DNA of 64,000 bases, from the NCBI GenBank assembly GCA_024195265.1, contig JAJLRJ010000001.1:53048202-53112201 (forward strand), written 5' to 3'. The DNA comes from Dendrophyllia cribrosa. Its lineage: Eukaryota; Cnidaria; Anthozoa; Scleractinia; Dendrophylliidae. The notes beneath the pieces were generated by a model. That model was not told the origin of the DNA and did not search any database. It saw only the letters and a list, made by a program, of their open reading frames with translations. Position numbers and translations under genes: made by a program. Shown here piece by piece: positions 13,149 through 24,633 of the stretch. How positions within the stretch are numbered: position 1 is the first letter of the stretch; each line of letters begins with the position of its first letter.

Positions 13149-13502
13149 GGGGTGGCGAATGGTAAATCCGAGACTCGCCGAGACGCCGAGATCCGAGACC
13201 ACGAACACAGCTACGTTATAAAATCCGAGTCCGAGACTCAATGCGGAAAAAAAAACAAGCCCGAGACTCAATGCTAAAAATATCCGATTCACCTATCAAA
13301 CAACAAACAAGGATGAAGAATGAGAATGCTTGACAAAAGTATCCGAGACTCCGAGACCTTGAGGAAAAACATCCGAGACTCCGAGACAGAAAAAGCACCA
13401 GCCAAACGAGACTTTGAGACTTAAAACAAAAACTGCCGAGATTTCAAGACCGGACCAAAATTTTCCGAGACCCACGATTTTGAAGGTACCATTCACCACC
13501 CC
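13149..13502. mobile_element. TIR element filled with CCGAGAC-type repeats
   Basis: Ends GGGGTGGCGAATGGTA and TACCATTCACCACCCC (one mismatch), with TAA outside both ends. The interior is a degenerate array of CCGAGACTC and CCGAGACC words. Confidence 0.7.
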
Positions 13503-14059
13503 TAATGTAGCTTACAGTATGGAGGAAGTTAATAAATATTTTGTTCTAAAAATAACTTTTAGTCTACTGGGAAATTTAGCCATCTTGAAGACCATGGAAT
13601 CGTTCTCGCTTCGATTTAACGCCACCATTTATAAATTTTTCTCGGTGCGATTAAACATTTTGTACCATTTTCGCTACAGAGCAAAATCCAAACATTTTAG
13701 CCTATTTAGAGTCACATTGGCCGTTTTTTGTTGTATTTCTTATTGATCATTTTCATTTGAAATAGTTTTAAAATCTTTTGATCTGATCGTTGACTCTGGA
13801 GTCTGATGACGCATGCGCGAGTCACACCACTCCATGACATCACTCGTGCATCTGTCCTCTTTTCGATCATTCTCGTCCCCAGAGCCTTCGTTTCGTTTGG
13901 TCAGTGGGAAAAACGTAGGCTCTGGGAACAGTGCTTTCCGGATGTCGTAAAATCCACGACGTCCGTTAGCGCATGCCTGATGCATTAATGTACTATTGCG
14001 CTTGCTCAATGCCAGAAACCTTGAATTTTGATCTTTGGCACTCTTGGGAGTTAAAGGGT

Positions 14060-14060
<1 letters not shown>

Positions 14061-14100
<40 letters not shown>

Positions 14101-14133
14101 TAATAATAATAATAAATAATAATAAATAATAAC
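14061..14133. repeat. (TAA)n microsatellite
   Basis: Runs of AATAATAAT with a few AAATAAT interruptions. Confidence 0.95.
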
Positions 14134-14139
14134 GGTTTA

Positions 14140-16060
14140 ATGTCAGCGTATTCATATAGTGGCTTTTCATCTGAGCATGGCAACTGACAATGTGGACTAA
14201 AAAGTATGTATACTAAACATAGCCCAGCTTTCGCGCGAAATAATGAAGAGTAGACAATTGCGAAGCTCTCATGCGTGTGATGCTGATACTTACTAAAAAA
14301 AGATATCAGAGAGTGTTCTTTGTGGCTCAGCAGTGACGAAATGATTCATTAATTTAAAGCCCATATGAATCGCTTCATTTTCTCTACGAATTAATCAGCG
14401 CAAATCCTTGAAACAAATGTAGTATAAGGTGGGAATAAAATAGCTATGAGTATTAATCAGCATGTGATATGAATCACATGTGTGATATGAATAGTAATAA
14501 TCAGCATGTGATAGGACATGGGATATAATATTTTCTATTAGTAACCGAACTGAAGCCGTCAATAAATTTTTACGTGCATATAAAACCGGCTTATTAACAG
14601 CCTTATCAGTCTGGAAGCGAAGTTGTGCGTTCAACATCAATGCCTACAGAAGTGTGCTATTTGCACCTGTAACGGTGAATAAAGCAGGGTATATTTCACT
14701 TATCGCTTCCTCTTCACGATTAACATGTTTTCGCGTTTAGTTTTAATAACCATGAAAAACAATACAGAGTTTTCTGTTGTATGAAGATTCACTTTTGAAT
14801 ATAGTTACGGATAAATATTTCTATTGGCAAATCATGATAAGTTTGTGGGATAGATGTTTCAAAATCGGTTTATCTTCTGGTAATTCAGGAGCCGATACCG
14901 CTTTTTTATTGGAAGCAACTATAACGCATGCTTGCTGTAGATAAAGAAAGTTTTCACACACCCATACACCTATTCAGTTGATATTTTTTGTTATTTTTTG
15001 TGTCCATGTCTAAACAATTCCGCCTTTTCATAGGACCTAAATTATCCTTTCAAAAAGTCGCTCAGTGAGAGTGAATCAACAGAAAGTGTTTTCCCGTGTG
15101 AACATTCGTTTGCCCTTTGTTATTTTTTATGGATAATCGGTGCTCTTTCGGCTTTATATCTTTAGAAAAACACGATAGGTGAGAATTGTAGAAATGTTGT
15201 TTCCTTTTAAAAAATTCACTCAGTGAGTAATAATGAACAATATATATATAACCTGCTTGTCATATCTCCACTCCCTTTCTTTTGACATTTTTCTCTTTTT
15301 TTGTGTGTGGCCAGTCTGTCTATAATAGATGCTATTTCAGTTCTTTCAAGTTAGACTGTCTTTAAAACAACACAAACGAGCCAGAATGATTTCCTTTTAA
15401 ATTGTCGCTCCGTGTTTAGTAAACAGCTAGACGTAAAACAGAATGGGCGCCAAATCATGCTGACGGAAATTATGTTGGCCAGCACATTAGCGAGAACAAA
15501 CTTACAAGAAAGGCTTTCTTCCGTGTAATCCAAATGTTGATTGCTGTTAGCATTGTTTACCCCATCCTTCACAGCTTCTTCTGGAGAAGTGTCGGCAAAA
15601 CCTTTGAAGAATTCTCATTACGATTGATTAATTTAAGCCTGATTGTCTATTCAAGGACCCGAAGAAAGAAAAGGAAAGATCAAGGATGAAATTTAATTAC
15701 AAATGGGTATGGATACAAGATATGATCCCACGTCAGAACAAAACATAATTTTTCCTCAAGAACTTTTTAAGCCCACACGTTATATCGGCATTGATCGTGG
15801 GTCGTGTGGCCGTTTTATCGATTTGATTGATATTTCCGAATAAACACTTCTGTCGAATGTACTACTTTCACGATTGAAAACGTAACAGAGAAAAAACACT
15901 CGCGATTATATTTGCATCAACCGAAGATAAAAGACGCAAGCTGAACCGGCTGATATGTATTTTGTCTTGAATTTACACGCGATTTGGCTTAAGGCTGACA
16001 CATACATGTACGCTCCCTCTAATTTTCGCCGGTTAATAAATTAACCACATTTTCGGCGCG
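14140..16060. other. No gene recognised
   Basis: Sequence between RWamide gene 1 and the leader exon of gene 2. Only short open frames, and no domain or repeat that I can name. It may hold regulatory DNA for gene 2. Confidence 0.4.
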
Positions 16061-16070
16061 AGAACACCTC

Positions 16071-16314
16071 TATAAAAAGAGATAAACGAACATCTGTATT
16101 CATCACCGGTAAAAGGAACAATTCAATACCCAAATTACCGAAATCATTACAGATACTCCGTACGGTTAATTAAGACGCCAACCGCAGAACACTTTCAAAG
16201 CATTAAGTCCCAGCTATAAGAGGCATAGAAAGGACAGCAGTTTGACAACTCCGAACAGGAAACAACTGCGCTAGAAACAGAACACTGAACAAATGAGGAG
16301 TGATTACTCGTCAG
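16071..16314 (+). promoter_or_regulatory. TATA box and 5' leader exon of RWamide gene 2
   Basis: TATAAAA at 16071-16077 predicts a start site near 16100. The transcript would run to CAG at 16314 followed by the donor GTATGA, and join the acceptor TTTTTTTCAG that ends at 17390. An ATG at 16293 stays open through the junction and would add nine residues, MRSDYSSAN, before the downstream Met. The hydrophobic core of the signal peptide is unchanged either way. Confidence 0.5.
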
Positions 16315-17395
16315 GTATGATCAAGTTTGTTGTATTCACTGGGAGTAGAAAAACATATTTAAAGTCTGAGGAAGCACCTTAATCTATGCGTTTACATTAA
16401 TCTGACGCCCCCTTTAAGTTTAACTATAAAAGGTTGGCATTGTTAGATAATCAATAGGTTTTCAAAATCACTGAAAGAAGCTAAAATCTCTCTTGTTGAT
16501 AGCTAATGCGTAAAACGTCTTCAAATCTTTCAGGTAAGCTAAAAGATTTTTTGTGAGTTACTGACAAAGTGAAACCTATTATTTTGTGATATCTTAAGGT
16601 CCTAACATTTCTAAAAAAAGTGCTCAGTGACTCAGATTTTGATTTTTATTTCTTTGTTGAAAGCGGATTTAAAGGTCAGAGTATCTGAGCCGTTTCAAGA
16701 AATATAAAAATTGGAGAGATCAAACAATATAGTTTGCTGAAATGTTTATAAATTTTTCTAAACGTTTTTCTAAAAAAATTTTAAGAAAATTCCTGACTGA
16801 CATATTGGACGCTGATTGAAAAGCGAAAAAAGAAACATTTTTATCGTGGAAATAGTTGGATGAAACCCTCATGTACCTAACTCCATGACGTCTTAGCTTG
16901 GTTTCAGTGTATTACTTTGTAAGCAATATATACTTCTTTGGGTTTCTTGAATCACGAAGTATATATAATTTGTGAAAACACAGAACAAAAGACTAAACTG
17001 ATTAAAACACCGTAAACCAAATTGTTGCAAATGTTTGTAAAAAATGTTAATTTAGTGGCGCTTTCAGGCTGGATGAATCTTTGTTGGCATCCGCTCGTTA
17101 AGTTTGTTTAATTTCCTTGACGTGTTGAGTTTTTCAATGAAACTTATGTCAATTTATTGAGTGTGCTGCTACTGAAATTGCATGCATTTACAGTATAGAG
17201 AATTGAGAAAATTTTCTTAGAAAATTTTGACGTGGGAACGAGAACGTTTTGTGAGACCCAAGCAATTGAACCTTTGAATCGCAGAACGTCTCTGTAGCAT
17301 TGTTATTGCACTTGTAAGTTATTATCAATAGCGTTCTCTTCTTCTTCTTTAATACTTGTTAGATAAAAATATATTTTTCATTTTTTTCAGCAAAC

Positions 17396-19983
17396 ATGGT
17401 TTTCTCCAACAAGATAGTTTTACTGCTCATCATTTCCTGTTTTCTTCTCTCGATGTATTCTCAAAGCGTGTACGCGCAAGGTAAACTTCCCGGCATTCGT
17501 TGGGGGAGAAGCTTTCAAGCTGATGGCGTCACTCAGAACGAATACAAAGGAAAACATTGGGAATTAATGAAAAGGCGATTTAGTCAACATCAACTAAGCA
17601 GTAAGTTACATGTCCTAAAGGTGGCTCCGTTGTTATTTCGGGCGCATTATGACAAGCTTTGGGACATAACTTTTTCGGCTATAAAGCGATGCCTATAGTA
17701 AAACTATGCGAAAACTTACAACTATTATTAAGCAATAATATGATAGAAATTAACTTTAAGCCCTTCTAAGCAGAAACCATCGATGCAAAAGTATTACAGT
17801 ACCTCGAAATTCATGTAGGAGAAGTTTGGCACCAAACTGCTGGATAATTTTGGAAAACGCAGTATTGGGAATTTGAGCAGGTTTTGGAACATTTTTTAAT
17901 ATTAATTTACAGAACTAGTTAGCACTTTTTATCCGTTCGCACGATTTGCAATCGGCTGAGAACTCAGATTTAGCAAGCATTGGAAGACTTCTCCCAGAAA
18001 TTTGGGACCGATGATTGTTTTGTCAAAGAGCACCAAGTATTTAGAATTTCAAGAGAATTTTAGGGCTAAATTTTGATAGCCTTAATACGGCTGTACTTCC
18101 GCACTTCTACCCGAACGACTTTGCTGAAACTTGGTAAGGGTATGTATAAGTCAATGTATTAAAAAATGATTCCAGAAATTTAATGCAAATATAACTTACG
18201 GCAATTTTTCTCAGTTAAATCAAATTCTACCATATTATTGCTAAATAATAGCTGTAAGTTTTCGCAAAGTTTTATAGGCATCGCTTTATAGCCGAAAACG
18301 TTACGACCCAAAATTTGTCATAGACGAGTGCGCCCGAAATAAAAACGGAGCCCATTAAAGAGCATATGACACGAAATTTTTTTCTTCGGTTTCTTGTAGT
18401 TTAATATGTATAAAAAACGACTACAAGCTTTTAAAGTGTTCGAAATTTCGAAAAAGCCTTTTTTTTCGCCTTCAAAATACGCGCTTTAAGCCTAAAAAGT
18501 GTCCCCGCCATCGCGCGGCCAAAAGGTCACGTGACATGCCCTGTGACGAAAAACGTGTACACCACATTGAAAACAAACATGGCGGAAAGAGAGGAAAGAC
18601 CGAAAGACTGGAAAAAAATGCTTGGCTTGAGTGCCTAAAAAGACAATTTGCTCTGACTAGCAATTCATAACTTCGGACCAAACAGTGCATTACTTTTCTT
18701 CCTATCCGACAGGTATAGTAAACTGAGTTCGATTTCTCCAACAAAACCGTACAGACTTCTTCGAATCCGAGAGCAACCACATGCCACACTGCTTCTTTAT
18801 AGCTCGACTCGCGGCGATTTGGCATGCACACTTTGATCGCTATCTCACGTAGGATCCACAAACGAAGAAGCCCGCTTGGAAATGAGATAATTTTAGCGAA
18901 GGTGCGGTGTTGAATTATGAGGATTCTTTCTAGATCTGGTTTAATCATGTTGGGTCTGGTTCAGACTAAAAAATAATAAAAAACCCAAAGAGCATGCATC
19001 TTGTTTATACTCATTATATAAATCGAAAACCTTCTTAAATATAGTATGACAAAACAGTATACACTGCCATATTTAATTAGACTAAACAATGTGCTTTTCA
19101 GAATTATTTCCTTCAGCATTTTCCGTCAGCATATTTTCTGGATTAAAACCCTAAAAGGTATCAGAATAACTCCTGACTGGTCATTTTTTATTCAAACGCC
19201 CTTGGTAGTACCAAACCCCTATCCCCAGGAAATAAAACTTAGATATCATGCTTGTCTTCGAGCAGTGTCCCATAGAAGAAAACACTAATCTGTATTCCTC
19301 ATCTGTTTTGTGAAATATCCTCATATCATAATGGTTTACTTCCCTGTCCCCCAAAGGTCGAGTGTTTTTTTTTATTCTGATGAAATAAGAAGTATCTGGG
19401 TGATAAAAAGATGATATTTATTTATTTATTGTCATTTACATGCACATATCAAGCAAAACTTTCACTTCAGCCTGGTGTAAAGGCCATGCTGTTCTCTTAC
19501 TTGTGCAGTGGAATACCCAGGCCATGCGATGAGTGGCTTTCAATCTTAAAATTGAATTATTATAATGGTCAGTGGCATATACATGTACACTGTATACAAG
19601 ATGGTATGGGTCTAGTTTTGTCCCAGCCCAAGTATTCGAAAACAACCATGTTACAAGCTGCTCTGAGAAATCTTCATTTCCAACAGACAAGATGAAAATA
19701 AGGCTAATACTGAGCACAAATAAGTCAGAGTTTCAATAATACAACTTTCCTCAATCAAAACAACTCTTTCTTTCAACATTTAATAAGCTGGATAGGGTTA
19801 GCACAATAAATAATAATTGGTATATATTTAACTATCATTTGTCACCTTTGTGTCTACATGTTCAAATTATTGTTGGTGGCATATAAGCCCCAGGCCTTAT
19901 GCAGGGAATATTATGTGGAACACGGCTAAAATAATAATTATTTCTTTCAACAACAACAGGGAATTTACTTAGGGAAAATAGTG

Positions 19984-20056
<73 letters not shown>

Positions 20057-21099
20057 AGCTTTATAGCACATTTTTTTTAAAACTATCCCCAAGTACCGAA
20101 AACAACAAAAATAAGAAAAGGAAAACCATGTGAAATGCAAATTTGAGACAAAGCTTATATTTTAGTACAGAGTAATGGGTTAATTTATTTCATAAAATAC
20201 AAATGTATTTCTAGCTAATGGTTGAAATGTAACAGTGTTTTAAAGATCTGTATTCATTTTTGTTGTTAGTGTTACTCACCCATATTCACTCGCTCCTCAT
20301 TGCCGGTGTGGCTTTCCATTTTTATCCCTGAGCCACGAAAACAAGACTGTTGTGTTTCTCAGTACGGAATTTAGCATATTGTTTCGACTGAGCCATCGAA
20401 AGCGAGTAGTAGTGGTATTCTTTTGAAAACAAAAACCTCGAGGGTGCCTGCAAAGGTTTTCCAGCACTGTTTACATGAACACCCAGAGTAAGCGACCAGT
20501 TCTTCTTCGTATTATTCGTTCGATCTCGCCAATAACAACCTACACTTCTTCTCCTGGTTTCTCTTCTTCTTCCATGTAGCCTTCAGTCAATTCCTACGTC
20601 GACGAATCCTTCAAATCGCGCAACATTGAGGATTTGAGGTCAACATTTGTTATAGAACTCATATGGCCGATGTACACGTACTGACGTCATAATTGCGTCG
20701 CGTGGGCTAAACTAGATCCCAGTCTCCGGGACACTTTTTAGGCTGAAAAGCGCGTATTTTGAAGGCGAAAAAAGGCTTTTTAGAAAATTCAAGCACTGTA
20801 AAAGCGTGAAATCGTTTTTTATACATATTGAACTACAAGAAACCGAAGAAAAAAATTTCGTGTCATATGCTCTTTCAACAATAACAAAACTAGCTTAGCT
20901 CGAAAGAAAAGTATAACATAAATCAGTAGACGGTACCTGGTAGTAACTGGTTATCGTCTTGTCCTTGAAGGATGCACTCCGGTTTTTCACCAAAACTGTC
21001 TATAACTCCATTCGTTGTACACAAATTTACTTAGAAATGGTTTACTAATATATTTTTTTATGTTTAGCAGATGCAGGTCAAGACTTGGAATTATCATAG
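17396..21099 (+). CDS. RWamide neuropeptide precursor 2 (IRWamide type)
   Basis: Secreted prohormone of 77 aa. Exons are 17396-17600 and 21071-21099. The GTAAGT donor at 17601 and the acceptor TGTTTAGCAG at 21061-21070, preceded by TACTAAT, give a phase-1 intron as in precursor 1. Residues 1-27 form a signal peptide with a Leu/Ile core; cleavage after VYA leaves Gln28. QGKLPGIRW is followed by Gly37-Arg38, predicting pGlu-GKLPGIRW-amide. A basic site KRR lies at 59-61, and the tail ends QDLELS, acidic like that of precursor 1. The last exon was chosen because it is the first strong acceptor that keeps frame and ends in a short acidic tail of the expected length; it is less certain than the first. 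The 3.5-kb intron contains a TTAA element. Exon 16101-16314 supplies an in-frame upstream ATG (16293), so the true protein may be 86 aa. Confidence 0.75.
18355..20877. mobile_element. 2.5-kb TTAA element inside the last intron of RWamide gene 2
   Basis: TTAA then AGAGCATATGACACGAAATT at the left; the inverse, ending GTGTCATATGCTCT, at the right, followed by TTCA (one change from TTAA). TIRs extend about 150 bp, including GCCTTTTTTTTCGCC and AAAATACGCGC. Inside are a minus-strand open frame of 158 codons (18472-18948) and shorter frames at 19046-19288 and 19411-19695, none recognisable as a transposase, and a (GA)n tract at 19988-20053. Large for a MITE; it may be the remains of an autonomous element. 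Confidence 0.75.
19988..20053. repeat. (GA)n microsatellite
   Basis: About 33 GA units inside the TTAA element. Confidence 0.97.
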
Positions 21100-21418
21100 T
21101 ACAATAGAATGACTTTCTAAGGACAAGCACTGCGCATCCTCGTGCAAGGCATAAAAACGTTCATCAAAAACTGTCATTTCGCTTAGATTGCATTTTCAGA
21201 TCCTCATTGTCATATTATCAAGACAAATGAGAACAAGTTTGATTTCTAAATATAGATTTTTAACACACTTTTGTTGACTTTTGGTGTTTTTGGTAAAGGG
21301 CAACTGAATTTATATTTCAGTATGAAATGAACTCTGACAAGAATATCACTTTTTTGTTGATATTTATTTAATCAGATCAAGGTTTAGTATTTTAAATTAA
21401 TATGTTAAATTATTCGAA

Positions 21419-21477
21419 ATAAATAAAACCAACGTGGTAAATGTCACTTTTATTTTACATTTAGATGTTTAACAATA
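21419..21477 (+). terminator. Polyadenylation signals of RWamide gene 2
   Basis: AATAAATAAA near 21419 and a second AATAAA near 21473 lie about 320-375 bases after the proposed stop codon at 21097-21099. This supports the choice of last exon. Confidence 0.45.
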
Positions 21478-21606
21478 AATATGAAACATGTTCCCGCAAT
21501 CTTTGCTTAATTTTCCTTTACAAGACTACACTTTGTTAAAGTTTTATTTGATATGTGAGCAGAGTTCTGCATTGTTTTACGCCTGTTATTAAGGGTTCGT
21601 TAGATT

Positions 21607-22215
21607 GAACGTATTCCGGAATAAGAATATACAGAATGGAAACAAAAAATTGCGTTTTTCAAGATTTGGGACGGCTACTGCAAAACTATACATTTTCTAT
21701 TGTTGTATTTATTGCTGTATTATAAGCATGTTTTGGCAATTTTATACTGCAAGTGTGCATGAAACAAGCAATTCTCAGAGGCTATTCTGTTTATTCTTAT
21801 GTTTTGGCAATGTTTTGGCAATTTTATACTGCAAGTGTGCGTGAAACAAGCAATTCTCAGAGACTATTCTGTTTATTCTTATGTTTTGGCAATGTTTTGA
21901 CAATTTTATACTGCAAGTGTGCATGAAACAAGCAATTCTCAGAGACTATTCTGTTTATTCTTATGTTTTGGCAATATTTTGGCAATTTTATACTGCAAGT
22001 GTGCATGAAACAAGCAATTCTCAGAGACTAAACTATCTTATGTTTTGGCAATGTTTTGGCAATTTTATACTGCAAGTGTGCATGAAACAAGCAATTCTCA
22101 GAGACTAAACTGTCTTATGTTTTGGCAATGTTTTGGCAATTTTATACTGCAAGTGTGCATGAAACAAGCAATTCTCAGAGGCTATTCTAATTCATTCTAA
22201 TTCTGGAATACGGAC
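21607..22215. mobile_element. TIR element with an internal minisatellite of six units
   Basis: GAACGTATTCCGGAATAAGA at the left and its inverse with mismatches (TCTGGAATACGGAC) at the right. Between them are six copies of a unit containing GGCAATTTTATACTGCAAGT and GAAACAAGCAATTCTCAGAG, first spaced about 82 and then about 77 bases apart. Confidence 0.75.
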
Positions 22216-22384
22216 AATCAAACGCGCCCCAAGTTTAATTGTGCACGTGATCTCTTTTGACAGCCGGTTCAGGATATAAGAAATTGAACCCAGTTTTCAA
22301 ACTTTGATTCTAGATATAGCCTGGCTCAGACGATTCGAGAGTGTGCTCATTTTTCTTTTTCAATTATAAATCAATTTACAATAC

Positions 22385-22650
22385 AGCGGTTTTCGCTTGA
22401 GTATCAAAAGTAATTTCGCATTTCCTTTGGTTTGTATTGTTACGCTTTTTGATTGGCTAACACATTTTGCGCTACTTTCTCAATCAATCAGAAGTGAAAC
22501 TAAACCCATGACTTGCTCGCACGTGTTTTCCCGCGCTTGACGCCGGAGACATGGATTTCTTTCGAGCTGTCATTGGTTCATTAGAATGACTGGGTCTGTT
22601 GAGATTGGCCAGAGTAATTACTTTGGTTTTGGTTTTACGACACTCGTAAT
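22385..22650. mobile_element. GAGCAG-TIR MITE, copy 1 (inverted, diverged)
   Basis: Same interior words as the copies at 23774 and 32069, but on the other strand: CTCGCACGTGTTTTCCCGCG and TGGTTTTGGTTTTACGACAC. Confidence 0.6.
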
Positions 22651-22739
22651 CGCTATAAATTTCGGTAGCAATATGCACATACACAGTTTCTACAAGCGGT
22701 TTTTCACTCACACGCCCAACGCTGATACCACATTCGAAC

Positions 22740-23770
22740 CATGATGCCCTATTATCTTAAACTGACTGGAAGAGGTCATACACATTAGCAAGCTCTGTAT
22801 TAGCCTATACAAGCTAGATCTTGACATATTTGTTGGTTTCACACTACAAGCTAAGTATATCTAAAGCAAGAGCTCGACTCAAACGTACTTGAGATTCTCA
22901 AATAACACCTCAGAAAACTGTGGTTCACTGAGGAGAAAAATAGCTTTTGTTATCCCACTGGTCACGTGCCTTCTCAAGTGTGGTGTAGATCATACTTGGC
23001 GGCGTACTACGACTTCTTTGAAATAGACACGTTTCCATGGTAACAACGTGAGATTCACGTATGTGCATTTTGCCAGAGTGTTCACATTTAATTAGGTTTT
23101 AAGCGCACTTAGGATGTACCGTACTTAGCTAGTATAGAAGCCCTAGTGTGGAACCATCAATCGTAGGGAGAGAAAAGAAGGCGATGTACGAAGAAAATAT
23201 ATCGCGCATGGAAAGAAGAGAAAAATCTGTGTGCCTCCAACAGGCTAAGGAGCTTGTGTTCAAATATGAAAATTGAACCTATACAAAACCCCATCCACTT
23301 TTTTTCGTTAAAGCAGTCAAAATAACAGTTTTCTTCAATTCTATAAACTGCCGGTCCTCAGTATTTAAAGATTATTTTAAGACACAGAGAAATTATATGA
23401 CTTATTAACCGAGGACATTGTCAGAGATCATCAGATCAGTTATTCACGAAGTGCCTGAATATTTTACACTGACAAGACCGCTAATTTCCATAGATGATAA
23501 CCTTTAGGTTGGAGGACGAGTACGATATTGAGTACGAGAATGGCTTATCTAAATGCGCGTTCATTGGTCACAAGCACCAATCTCGTTCCTTGAACCTCTA
23601 GCTGTGAAGTGACTGGTCTGAAATTCAAATTATAGCCGTACTCGTTCTCTCCCATCACGATCGCAGTCTCATTCAAAGCTAAAGGTCCCTCATTAAAGAG
23701 GCAATGTCACCTATTTTTAGCATCACTTTGAAAAGCCAAAACACATATTTGTACCAATGGAAATCTAAGA
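22740..23770. other. No gene recognised
   Basis: Between two MITE copies. I see no conserved coding frame, RNA gene or array. Confidence 0.4.
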
Positions 23771-23773
23771 ATA

Positions 23774-24056
23774 GAGCGGGTTTCAGTTGAGTGTCGTAAA
23801 ACCAAAACCAAAGTAATTACTCTGACCAATCACAGCAGTCGTAAACAATCCAATGAACCAATCAGAGATCGAAGCAAGTACATGTCGGCGGCGCCAAGCA
23901 CGGGAAAACGCGCGCGAGCAAGTCACGATTGGTTTTGGTTTTACTTCTGATTGGTCGAGAAAGTGGGGCGAGATTTTTTTAGCCAATCCCAAAGCGTAGC
24001 AATGCAAAACCAAAGCAATTCTGTAATTACTTTCGACACTCAATTGAAAACTGCTC
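23774..24056. mobile_element. GAGCAG-TIR MITE, copy 2
   Basis: Starts GAGCGGGTTTCAGTTGAGTG and ends CACTCAATTGAAAACTGCTC. The interior has GGGAAAACGCGCGCGAGC and AAGTCACGATTGG. Confidence 0.8.
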
Positions 24057-24283
24057 CATTGCGCCAGTTTTGTTAACAATTACTGTACTAGTGTACTGAA
24101 CTATGTATTAATGCCTTTGACTGAAGATGGCCTCTATGGAAATGGATTACAACTTGAAAAAAGTGCCTACTTTTGCAAGTTTTTCTCTTGTACGTAAACT
24201 GATTATAATTTGTTGTCTCTCCGACGACTCACTTGACATCTTCCTCTCAGTGATGTTGGAGCATTTTGGGCAAGAGCAAAGGA

Positions 24284-24573
24284 GAGCGGTTTTCAGTTGA
24301 TTGTCGTAAAACCAAAACCAAACTAATTACTCGGGCCAATCAAAACAATCGTAATCAATCCAATGAGCCAATAAGAGCTCGAAGCGAAATACATATAGCA
24401 GGTGCTAGGCGCGGGAAAACGCGTGCGAGCAAGTCACGATTGGTTTTGGTTTTACTTCTAATTGGTCTAGAAAGTGGCATGAGATTTTTTAGCCAATCAC
24501 AAAGCGCAGCAATGCAAAATCAAAGAAATCAAGAAATTAATTAAGCTTTCGACACTCAATTGAAAACAGCTCT
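24284..24573. mobile_element. GAGCAG-TIR MITE, copy 3
   Basis: Starts GAGCGGTTTTCAGTTGATTG and ends CACTCAATTGAAAACAGCTC. Lies just past the stop codon of channel gene A. Confidence 0.8.
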
Positions 24574-24633
24574 AAATAATTCCACAAAGTTTTGATCAAA
24601 AATTGCAAAATCCGCATGACATGCATTGCCCCT

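Noticed and set aside
13740..14183. 147-codon minus-strand open frame
   Set aside because: Contains the (TAA)n tract read as poly-Leu/Tyr and has no domain or splice support.
18472..18948. 158-codon minus-strand open frame as a host gene
   Set aside because: Its start lies inside the element and its end lies in the terminal inverted repeat. No recognisable domain; kept only as a note on the element.
21605..22108. Open frames with repeated FGNFILQV-type words
   Set aside because: Translation of the minisatellite inside the TIR element at 21607-22215.
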